DNA from: Rhodospirillales bacterium | GTDB taxonomy: Bacteria > Pseudomonadota > Alphaproteobacteria > Rhodospirillales > Defluviicoccaceae | DNA length: 42,887 nucleotides | Direction: 5' to 3' | Assembly: GCA_016793925.1 (NCBI GenBank) | Contig: JAEULH010000043.1 | Location: 1 to 42,887, forward strand | Position numbers and translations under genes: made by a program | Part shown: in pieces, positions 17,267-24,595 of the stretch | How positions within the stretch are numbered: position 1 is the stretch's first letter | Layout of the letters: every line of letters starts with the position of its first letter | The notes under the pieces: model-generated | What the model saw: the letters and a program-made list of their open reading frames with translations, nothing else | Told to the model about the DNA's origin: nothing | Database searches by the model: none

Positions 17267-20077
17267 CTAGCCGCCGGCCCCCGTCCGATCCTCGACCGCC
17301 GGCGGGGAGGCCTTCGCAACCAGGCCGGTGAAATGATCGTGCAGCGCCGAGGCGATGCGGGCTTGCGGTGTCGCCCCGTCGCCCTGCTCGCGAAACGTTG
17401 CCGGATCCACCGGCGGATAAAACGTCACCCGGATCGGTCGCAAGCGCGGAAACTTCCTGTCCCGTGGCCAGGCGTCGTAGGCGCCCTCGATCACGACCGG
17501 AACCACCGGCACCGGAATGTGGCTGAGCAGCAGGCCGACGCCGGCGCGGAAGGCCTGAAGCTTTCCGCTTGGCGAGCGTTCGCCCTCCGGAAACCAGATG
17601 AGGTTGTCGCCGCGTTTGAGGACGGCGCCGCCCAGGGCCAGGCTGGAGACGACGGCGCGGTCGGGGTCGATCGGCACCACCTGGCAGGTTCGGCTGAACC
17701 AGCGCCTGAGCGGCGTGTTGAAGACGATGCCGGTCCATCCCGCCCAGTACGTCCTTCGCAACCGCTCGTAGTCGAGCGCCGCGCCGATGGCGAACGGGTC
17801 GAGCAGGCTGGCGTGGGTCGGGGCCATCAGGTACGGCCCCTCCTGCGGCAGGTGCTCTCGACCCCGCGTCTCCAGGCGGAACAGCCGGGTGATGAGGAAG
17901 CGGTTGACCACGAACAAGGCCCGGGTCATCCGCGCCTGCCCCGCCGACAGCGGCGCGATCCACTTCCGATCCGCCTCGGCCAGCGCCGCCTCCGGATCGT
18001 CCAGCAACGGCGCGACGCCGCCGGGCGCCGCCGCGCCGGCCTGACCCACCTCGACGAGCAGGTCGCGGATCGATTCGATGCGGCCGATGGCGCCTTCGTC
18101 CAGCTCAACCCCGGTACGCTGCGCGATCTCCAGGGTCAGGTTCAACCACTCCATCGAATCGACGCCAAGGTCCAGCTGGAGGTTGCTGTCCGGCGTGAGC
18201 GGCTCCTCGGCGTACTTCTCGGCGAGGTAGGCCCAGGCGCTGCGGGCCGCATCGTCCTCGAGCAGCGTGCGATCCTCGGCCGCCATGTCGTCGATCGCAA
18301 TCGGCCCCTTCTGCCCGACAGCCTGCGTTTCCCCCCGCTGGGCCCGGTCGAAGCGCTCGGGAAGAAGGTGTCGGCGAGGCTTGCCGAGGCGGGTCCTGGG
18401 CAGCGTCTCGCCGGTGAGGACGAAATCGCCGATGCGCTGATAGGTGGGCAGCTTGCGCGAGATCTCCCGCAGAGCGCCGGCGATGGCCTCGCGCTGGTCC
18501 CCCGCACCGGCGCCGCCGGCCGTTTGCTCGTGTGCGCCGCCGGCCGCCGGCAGCGCTTTCGTTTCGGGAACGATCAGGGCCACCAGCTTGCCGTTCCGCT
18601 CCAGGACCGCGATCTCGCGGATGAGCGGGCTCGCCAGATAGGCATCCTCGACGTCCTCGGGATGGACGTTCTTGCCGCCCTCGGTGACGATCATCGTCGA
18701 GAGCCGGCCGCTGAGGGAGAGAAAGCCGGCGTCGTCGAGCGCGCCGAGATCGCCGGTGCGGAACCAGCCGTCGCCGGTGAAGGCCTTCTCGGTTTCCTCC
18801 GGCATGTTGAGATAGCCGGCAAAGACGTTGGGCCCGCGGACGACGATCTCGCCGAAGCTTCCTTCGCCGCCGCCATCAGCGGCCGCGTCCGTATCGCCGC
18901 CGCGCTCGGCGACGGCGTCGCGGTCGATGCGGACCTCGACCCCGTCGATCACCCGCCCGGCGCTCTCCAGCCGACCCGTCTCGGGCATGTTGATGGTCAG
19001 CATCGGCGCTGTCTCGGTCAGGCCGTAACCGGTGGCGACGCTCCAGCCCAGCCCCTGGAGTTGCCAGGCCAGCTCCGTCTTCAGCGCGGCGCCGCCGGAG
19101 ACGAGCAGGCGGAGCTCCGGCCCCACCGTCTCGTGCAACTTCGCAAACAGCCTGCGTCCGATGTTGACCTTGAAAGAGCGGCGCAGCGTCGTCGACAGCC
19201 ACAAAAGCGTGCGGAAGGATTTCGCGGCCAGCGAACCGCGCGCGCTCACCCGGCCGGAGATGCCGGTAAACATCGCGGTATAGAGCCGGGGCACGCCGAT
19301 GATCAGGCTGACCCGCCCCTCCCTGATCGCCTCGACGATCTGCGGCCCGGTCAAAGCCCGGGGCAGGATCAGCGGCAGACCCGCCGCAAGCCCGGTCAGC
19401 ATGCCGACGACGAAGGGATAAACGTGGTGGAAGGGCAACGGCAGCAGCACCCGATCGCCGGCGTGAACGATCCCCGAGCGCACCAGGGTGTCGATTTCGA
19501 AGCGGATGTTGCGGTGGGTGAGCGGGACGCCCTTCGGTATCCCCGTGGTGCCCGAAGTGTAGAACAACGCCGCGACGTCGTCTTCGCAGGCCGCTGCCAG
19601 CGGGTGCGGCTCGTCACGCAGGAGCGACGACCAGACCGCTCGATCCTCGCCCCGGTCGGCGAGCAGCACCATCTCGACGCCTTCGGGGGGCGGAACCGCA
19701 GCCAGGCGCTCGGCCTCGCTCGCGGTGGCGAAGATCAGCCGGGTTTCGCTGTCGGCGAAGACATGGCGCAGCGCCTGCTCGCCCATTTGCGCATCCACCG
19801 GCACCACCGTTGCGCCGGCACGGATTGTGGCGAGGGCGGCGAAAATCCACTCCGGCCGGTTGGTGGCGCAAATCAGGATCCGATCGCCGCGGCCAAGTCC
19901 GCGCGCAGCCAAGCCCCACGCGAGCCTGTCGACGGTATGGCCGAACTCGGTGAAACTCAGCCGCTGCGCGCCGGTCCGGCGGAAGGCGACGATGGCCTCG
20001 CCGTCGCCACGGCCGCCGAGAGCCGAGACCAGATCCTGAAGCGTCCCGTCTCGGCTCGCCTCGACCGCATTCGCCAT
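17267..20077 (-). CDS. Three-domain acyl-activating enzyme: AMP-ligase, acyl carrier protein and PlsC acyltransferase
   Basis: This 936-residue protein joins three activities. An adenylate-forming ligase occupies about residues 10-575, with ATP loop YTSGTTGIPKG (173-183), GYGLTETAP (350-358) and GWFRTGDLG (438-446). A phosphopantetheine carrier domain spans about 605-680, with LGVDSMEW and the modified serine at about 641. A PlsC-type glycerophosphate acyltransferase covers about 710-900, with HASLLD (755-760, the HX4D motif) and FPEGERS (829-835). The plan suggests that a free fatty acid is activated, loaded on the built-in carrier and passed to a lysophospholipid or similar acceptor, comparable to Aas in reverse domain order. 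A G-rich Shine-Dalgarno-like stretch (GGGGGTAAG) precedes the ATG. It stands alone, 60 bases after the photolyase pair. Confidence 0.9.
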   Translation of the reverse strand: MANAVEASRDGTLQDLVSALGGRGDGEAIVAFRRTGAQRLSFTEFGHTVDRLAWGLAARGLGRGDRILICATNRPEWIFAALATIRAGATVVPVDAQMGEQALRHVFADSETRLIFATASEAERLAAVPPPEGVEMVLLADRGEDRAVWSSLLRDEPHPLAAACEDDVAALFYTSGTTGIPKGVPLTHRNIRFEIDTLVRSGIVHAGDRVLLPLPFHHVYPFVVGMLTGLAAGLPLILPRALTGPQIVEAIREGRVSLIIGVPRLYTAMFTGISGRVSARGSLAAKSFRTLLWLSTTLRRSFKVNIGRRLFAKLHETVGPELRLLVSGGAALKTELAWQLQGLGWSVATGYGLTETAPMLTINMPETGRLESAGRVIDGVEVRIDRDAVAERGGDTDAAADGGGEGSFGEIVVRGPNVFAGYLNMPEETEKAFTGDGWFRTGDLGALDDAGFLSLSGRLSTMIVTEGGKNVHPEDVEDAYLASPLIREIAVLERNGKLVALIVPETKALPAAGGAHEQTAGGAGAGDQREAIAGALREISRKLPTYQRIGDFVLTGETLPRTRLGKPRRHLLPERFDRAQRGETQAVGQKGPIAIDDMAAEDRTLLEDDAARSAWAYLAEKYAEEPLTPDSNLQLDLGVDSMEWLNLTLEIAQRTGVELDEGAIGRIESIRDLLVEVGQAGAAAPGGVAPLLDDPEAALAEADRKWIAPLSAGQARMTRALFVVNRFLITRLFRLETRGREHLPQEGPYLMAPTHASLLDPFAIGAALDYERLRRTYWAGWTGIVFNTPLRRWFSRTCQVVPIDPDRAVVSSLALGGAVLKRGDNLIWFPEGERSPSGKLQAFRAGVGLLLSHIPVPVVPVVIEGAYDAWPRDRKFPRLRPIRVTFYPPVDPATFREQGDGATPQARIASALHDHFTGLVAKASPPAVEDRTGAGG

Positions 20078-20137
20078 CTGCTTACCCCCATGGCGCTATC
20101 CTGACGCCGTTATGATCGCCGCTGCCGACCGCGCCCC

Positions 20138-21538
20138 TCAGACCGGCGGCGCGACCTCGTCGCCGCGCGCCTCGGCCGCGGCGAGACGATCGACCGCATC
20201 GATGTAGCGGCCGATATCGAACTTCCGCTCCAGCCCACCGGCGCTCATGTAGCGGATTTTGCCGAAGATCGGCCGTTCGGTCCAAGCCCGGTCGTGCATG
20301 CCGAAGCACCACGACACGTTGGTGTAGGAGTTGGCGTCGCGCCCGTCGATAAAATAGCGGTTGTTGAGCGTCAGTGCGGTGCGGAAGGCGGTCTCCGGAT
20401 CCGGCGACCATTCGAGGATCTTCTTGCCCCAGTACATCCGCATGCAGTTGTGCATGAACCCCGTCGCGGTCATCTCGCGCATGGCCGCGTTCCAGTAACG
20501 GTCGTGGGTTTCGCCCCGCGCCAGCGCATCGATGTCGTAGATATGGTCGCGGGCGTCGCCGGCATGCGCGCCGAGCGTGCGCCGCGCCCACTCGGGCAGG
20601 CCGTCGTAACGATCGTAGGCGGGGTTGTAGACGACATTGTTCATCGAGAGCTCGCGGCGGACGACAAGCTCTTCCAGGTAGGCTGCCCGGTCCTCGTCGC
20701 CGCCGGACCCGCTTTCCCGCACCGCCAGCGCGAGTTCGACCGGCGAGATCTGGCCGAAGTGCAGGTAGGGGCTCATGAACGAACAGCGCCAGTCGGCCGG
20801 CTGGTTGCGCCCGTCGGCGTAGCCGGCAAGGCCGTCATCGAGAAAGGCCGCGAGCCGCCGACGCGCCTCGCTTGCGCCGCCGGTCAGGCGCCCTACCGGC
20901 CCGACCGTGCGGTCGAGCTTCGAAGTGGCAAGCGCCGCGGCGACGTCGGAGAGGTCGATGTCGCTCTCCAGCTGCACGCTGCCGGCGTCGCGGACGAGGT
21001 CGCAGGTCTCGAGCGGCCGCAGAAAACGGTCGCGGTGCCTGAGGATCTTCGGTCGAATGGTCCGCGCGGCGTACTCGTGCCTGGCCGAGACCAGGCCGAC
21101 CGGTACGACCACATCGGCCTCGACGCGGATGACGGGACATGCGGCCTCATCGCCCAGCCGCTGCCGCCAGGCCCGCTGATGGCGAAGGTAGCCCGCGTCG
21201 CAAACGACGATGGCGGCGTCGGCGGCAAGGTCCAGAGCCACCGCATCCGGGGCGCCGCGGCGGATGACGAAGGCGATGCCGCGCGCCGCCAATGCGGACG
21301 CGACCTCCCGCAGCCCCTGCAGCATGAAGGCATAGTGGCGGGCGTTGGCCTCGGGGTAGTCGTCCATCAGGCCGAAGCCTGCGACGAGCGGCAGCCGGCG
21401 GTCGTTGGCGCAGCCGGCGGCCAGCTCCAGCGCCTGGTTGAAGCCGGCCCGCTGCGACTGCTGCATCCAATAGAGGACGTAGGCGCCGTCGCGATCCGGC
21501 CGCTCGTTCAGCCTGCGGATGCGTTCGTTCTCGATCAT
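20138..21538 (-). CDS. Class II deoxyribodipyrimidine (CPD) photolyase
   Basis: This 466-residue flavoenzyme uses blue light to split cyclobutane pyrimidine dimers. Class II hallmarks are the N-terminal VLYWMQQSQR, SPYLHFGQIS, RREL followed by an Asn-rich turn, MRMYWGKKILEW and the C-terminal block containing WCFGMHDRAW and ERPIFGKIRYM. The N-terminal antenna domain is followed by the helical FAD domain, and the length is typical. Its ATG overlaps the stop of the upstream FeS-type photolyase by four bases (ATGA), so the two are translated together. Confidence 0.92.
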   Translation of the reverse strand: MIENERIRRLNERPDRDGAYVLYWMQQSQRAGFNQALELAAGCANDRRLPLVAGFGLMDDYPEANARHYAFMLQGLREVASALAARGIAFVIRRGAPDAVALDLAADAAIVVCDAGYLRHQRAWRQRLGDEAACPVIRVEADVVVPVGLVSARHEYAARTIRPKILRHRDRFLRPLETCDLVRDAGSVQLESDIDLSDVAAALATSKLDRTVGPVGRLTGGASEARRRLAAFLDDGLAGYADGRNQPADWRCSFMSPYLHFGQISPVELALAVRESGSGGDEDRAAYLEELVVRRELSMNNVVYNPAYDRYDGLPEWARRTLGAHAGDARDHIYDIDALARGETHDRYWNAAMREMTATGFMHNCMRMYWGKKILEWSPDPETAFRTALTLNNRYFIDGRDANSYTNVSWCFGMHDRAWTERPIFGKIRYMSAGGLERKFDIGRYIDAVDRLAAAEARGDEVAPPV

Positions 21539-23106
21539 CGTACCGTTCCGCTCCAGGTCTCCGCGGTCATCGCCGCCCTCAACCGCTCGGCGTGGCGGCG
21601 GATCGCGCGGACTTCGCTTTCCGGTTTGCGTTCCAGATTGCGAAGCTGCATCCCCATTCGCCGATTTGCGGCGAAGCGGCCCTTGTGGCGGGCAAGAAAG
21701 TCCCAGTAGAGCGAGGTGAAGGGACAGGCGTTCGCGCCGGTGGCGCGCTTCGGATCGTACCTGCAGGACCGGCAGTAGTCGCTCATCCGGTCGATGTAGT
21801 TGCCCGACGCGCAGTAGGGCTTGGTCCCGACCAGTCCGCCGTCGCCGTACTGGCTCATCCCGAGGACGTTGGGCAGCGAGACCCAGTCGACCGCGTCCGC
21901 GAACATCGACATGTGCCAGCGATGGACGGCGTAGGGGTTGACGCCGAGCAGCAGGTTGAGCAGGCCCAGGACCATCAGCCGCTGGATGTGATGGGCGTAG
22001 GCATGGTCGACAAGTTGACCGACGGCGGCGCGCACGCAGGCCATGTCCGTCTCACCAGTCCAAAGGAACTTCGGCGCCGGAAGGTCGGCGTCGAGCGCGT
22101 TGCGCTCGGCGTAGCCCGGCATCTCCCGCCAGTAGACGCCGCGGATGTACTCGCGCCAGCCGATGATCTGGCGGACGAAGCCTTCCGCCGAGTTGAGCGG
22201 TGCGCGGCCCGCGAGGCAGGCCTCTTCTGCCGCGGCGACCGCTTCGCGCGGGTCAAGCAGGTGCAGGTTGAGCACGCACGACAGCCGCCCGTGGTAGAGG
22301 AAGGGGCGGCCCAGGGCCATCGCGTCCTGGAAGCGGTCGAAATGTTCCAGGCGGTGGTCGACGAAATCGGCCAGCGCCGCGCGGGCCTGGTCGCGGGTAA
22401 CGGGGTAATCGAAGCGATCGAGAGAACCGGGACTGTTCGCGAACCGCTTGCGGACCAGATCGATTGCGCCTTGCGTGGTCGCGTCCGGCGCGAACCCGAG
22501 CGGCGGCGCAATCTCCGGCGGACCGCCCTTGCCGAACGAGGCCCGGTTTTCCCGATCCAGGTTCCAGGCGCCGCCGACCGGCTCGTCGCCGTCCATCAGC
22601 GCGCCGATGCGGCTGCGCACCTGGCGGTAGAACGTCTCCATCAGCAACGATTTGCGCCCGGCCGCGAACGCCTCGAATTCCTTCGGCTGGACAATGAAAT
22701 GGTGGTCGTCGCGGACTTCGAGCGGCTTGCCGAGGCCGGCCGCGGTCTCGCGCAATGCCGTCTCGACCCGGTGGTCGCCAGGCTTGGTCACGATCAGTCG
22801 CTCGCAGCCGACCTCCGCCACCCGCCTCGTCAACTCGCTGGCGAACGAACCGCGGTTGGCCGGGTCGTCCATCTCCGAGTACAGCACCGTCAGACCGCGG
22901 CGGCGCATTGCGTCGCGGTGGTGGCGCATCGCGGCGAGAAAGAACGCGATCCTGAGCCTGTGCTGGGGGACGTAGGAGGCCTCCTCGTCCACCTCCATCA
23001 TCACCACGACGTCCGTCTGCGGATGGACATCGGCGAGCGCCGTCGACGCCCGGTCGAGCTGATCGCCGAGAACGATGTTTAGGTTGCGTACCGGCTGCGC
23101 CGCCAT
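21535..23106 (-). CDS. FeS-type bacterial cryptochrome / (6-4) photolyase (PhrB-like)
   Basis: This 523-residue protein belongs to the FeS-BCP branch of photolyases. The four cysteines expected to hold the [4Fe-4S] cluster are at residues 357, 445, 448 and 461 (TDMACV, DYCRSC, GANACPF), each displaced by +7 from the Agrobacterium PhrB positions 350, 438, 441 and 454. The HAYAHHIQRLMV segment carries the conserved histidine pair. Members bind FAD and a ribolumazine antenna and repair (6-4) photoproducts, while some act as photoreceptors. It overlaps the class II photolyase gene by four bases. The upstream region has a long spacer before the Fur-controlled iron genes on the other strand, so separate control is likely. 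Confidence 0.9.
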   Translation of the reverse strand: MAAQPVRNLNIVLGDQLDRASTALADVHPQTDVVVMMEVDEEASYVPQHRLRIAFFLAAMRHHRDAMRRRGLTVLYSEMDDPANRGSFASELTRRVAEVGCERLIVTKPGDHRVETALRETAAGLGKPLEVRDDHHFIVQPKEFEAFAAGRKSLLMETFYRQVRSRIGALMDGDEPVGGAWNLDRENRASFGKGGPPEIAPPLGFAPDATTQGAIDLVRKRFANSPGSLDRFDYPVTRDQARAALADFVDHRLEHFDRFQDAMALGRPFLYHGRLSCVLNLHLLDPREAVAAAEEACLAGRAPLNSAEGFVRQIIGWREYIRGVYWREMPGYAERNALDADLPAPKFLWTGETDMACVRAAVGQLVDHAYAHHIQRLMVLGLLNLLLGVNPYAVHRWHMSMFADAVDWVSLPNVLGMSQYGDGGLVGTKPYCASGNYIDRMSDYCRSCRYDPKRATGANACPFTSLYWDFLARHKGRFAANRRMGMQLRNLERKPESEVRAIRRHAERLRAAMTAETWSGTVR

Positions 23107-23573
23107 GTCGGGCCCGATCCTGCGCTCGCGCGCCGGCGCCCCTGCCCCCGTGGTCGAGCGAGCGCGGCACTAGGCTTAAGCTGGGAGACGAACCGCCGAC
23201 TGGCACGAAATTTTCGGCGATTAAGCCTGCGCGGGAGGCTGGCGTGGCAACGGCCTCAGGTTCGCAGACGCGGCTCGCCCTGATTGCGGCCCATGGCGTC
23301 GCAATTCCATCCGCCCGGCCAAGCGGCCGCGGCGCCGCAATTCCCGCTTGCAGAGTCGGGAGATTCCGACTAAGGGTGATGAAAATGATAATCGTTCTCA
23401 CTACGGAAGCCGGACCCGTGAGTCGCCGGCTTCAGGCTCGCGGAAGCGCGCGCAATGCTGCACCCGGTGGGGCTACGAAGCGACCGTTCGCAGGTCGCAA
23501 AATGTGGATCCCGACGGCCCTTGCCTGCCGGCTCGGCAAGGCGCCAGGCGATCGAAGGCGGAAGGAACAAGCG
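23107..23573. other. Divergent regulatory region between photolyases and iron genes
   Basis: No gene is supported apart from short overlapping frames without ribosome sites. It must carry the promoter of the photolyase operon (minus strand) and that of the iron operon (plus strand). The clear element is the Fur box at 23381-23399, listed separately. Confidence 0.55.
23381..23399 (+). promoter_or_regulatory. Fur box
   Basis: GAAAATGATAATCGTTCTC matches the 19-base Fur consensus (GATAATGATAATCATTATC) at 16 of 19 positions. It stands upstream of the small ORF, bacterioferritin-like gene, feoA and feoB. Repression under iron-rich conditions is therefore expected, although the ferritin gene is more often controlled in the opposite sense. 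Confidence 0.75.
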
Positions 23574-23786
23574 ATGATGATCTGGCGGGCTCTGGACCGC
23601 AGGCAACTCGGCGCGCTGCTGGCCAAGGCGGCCGATGCGCTCATCCACACCCCGGCACGGCTTGCCGACGAGATCGCCGGCCCTTCAGGCCAGGGTCGCG
23701 AGCAATACCCGGCGACACCCCCTCGCGGCCTCCGCGTTCGTGCCGCACCGGGAATAACGACGGGGAAGGCGCCCCTGCGGCCATAG
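23574..23786 (+). CDS. Small hypothetical protein at the head of the iron operon
   Basis: This frame of 70 codons begins at paired ATGs (23574 and 23577) behind GGAAGGAACAAGCG, a fair ribosome site. It ends 14 bases before the bacterioferritin-like gene. The N-terminal half (MMIWRALDRRQLGALLAKAA) looks like an amphipathic helix; the C-terminal half is Pro/Arg/Gly-rich and disordered. I recognise no family. Placement between the Fur box and the ferritin gene is the main reason to list it; it could equally be an untranslated leader. Confidence 0.4.
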   Translation: MMIWRALDRRQLGALLAKAADALIHTPARLADEIAGPSGQGREQYPATPPRGLRVRAAPGITTGKAPLRP

Positions 23787-23799
23787 GAGTGGAACCATC

Positions 23800-24264
23800 A
23801 TGAACCTCCCTGAACAAGACAAACAGCGCGCCATCGACATCCTGAACAAGGTTCTCGAAGCGGAGCTGGCCGGCGTTGTCCGCTACACGCACTACTCCCT
23901 GATGGTCTTCGGCTTCGGGCGGATCCCCATCGTCAAGTGGTTGCGCCAACAGGCCGATGAGGGGCTGAACCACGCGCAGGAAGCCGGCGAACTGATCACG
24001 CATCTCGGCGGTCATCCCTCCCTCGCCATCGGCGAGCTGTTGGAAACCTCCAAGCATGACATCGGCGACATTCTGCGCGAATCCCTCGAACATGAGGGGC
24101 GCGCCCGCGACCTTTACGCCCAGCTCCTCGAATGCGTGGTCGGCCGTTCCGTCATGCTTGAGGAGTACGCCCGGCGAATGGTCGCCGAGGAGGAACTTCA
24201 CGCCGGCGAGGTCGACAAGATGCTGCGCCAGCCGGGCACGCTCGCCGCATTTGGGGAGGCCTGA
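23800..24264 (+). CDS. Bacterioferritin-like iron-storage protein
   Basis: This 154-residue four-helix protein of the ferritin/bacterioferritin superfamily starts at an ATG behind TAGGAG. Likely metal ligands are Glu 20, Glu 54, His 58, Glu 131 and His 134 (EEELHAGEVDKM). The second-helix motif is E-x3-H (DEGLNH) rather than the usual E-x2-H, and there is no methionine where classical bacterioferritin binds haem. It may therefore be a haem-free relative. The family oxidises Fe(II) and stores Fe(III) in a protein shell. Its place directly ahead of feoA and feoB, four bases apart, links storage to ferrous iron uptake. Confidence 0.8.
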   Translation: MNLPEQDKQRAIDILNKVLEAELAGVVRYTHYSLMVFGFGRIPIVKWLRQQADEGLNHAQEAGELITHLGGHPSLAIGELLETSKHDIGDILRESLEHEGRARDLYAQLLECVVGRSVMLEEYARRMVAEEELHAGEVDKMLRQPGTLAAFGEA

Positions 24265-24268
24265 GCCA

Positions 24269-24595
24269 ATGGACACAGCTCTGAGGACAGAAAAAGCAGC
24301 GGCCTCGACCCAGGGCCTGACGAGCCTGGCTAGGCTTGGTCCCGGGCGTCAGGCGATGATCAAGGTCGTCGGCCGGACATTGGATGGCCGTGCCGACGGC
24401 ATGCTGGAGCGCCGTCTTCTCGAGATCGGCTTCGAGGAGGGCCGGGAAGTGGAAGTCAGGCATGTCTCGCCGTTCGGGGGCGACCCGATCGCGGTGCGTG
24501 TCGACAGGCTGAATATCGCCCTGCGCCGAGGAGAAGCCGCCTTCGTTCTGGTAGCGCCGCGACCGGACGAGCCTGTCGAGACGCCCGAGACATGA
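24269..24595 (+). CDS. feoA: Ferrous iron transport accessory protein FeoA
   Basis: This 108-residue protein has one FeoA/SH3-like domain in its second half (MLERRLLEIGFEEGREVEVR, then DPIAVRVDRLNIALRRGEA). An N-terminal tail of about 25 residues precedes it. FeoA interacts with the cytoplasmic part of FeoB and is needed for full Fe(II) uptake. It starts four bases after the ferritin-like gene. Its stop overlaps the feoB start by four bases (ATGA), so translation is coupled. Confidence 0.9.
   Translation: MDTALRTEKAAASTQGLTSLARLGPGRQAMIKVVGRTLDGRADGMLERRLLEIGFEEGREVEVRHVSPFGGDPIAVRVDRLNIALRRGEAAFVLVAPRPDEPVETPET

Noticed and set aside
17186-20104. 972-codon plus-strand frame opposite the acyl-ligase gene
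   Set aside because: Composition is Arg/Gln/Ala/Gly-rich with no motifs, while the minus strand has unmistakable catalytic motifs of three domains.
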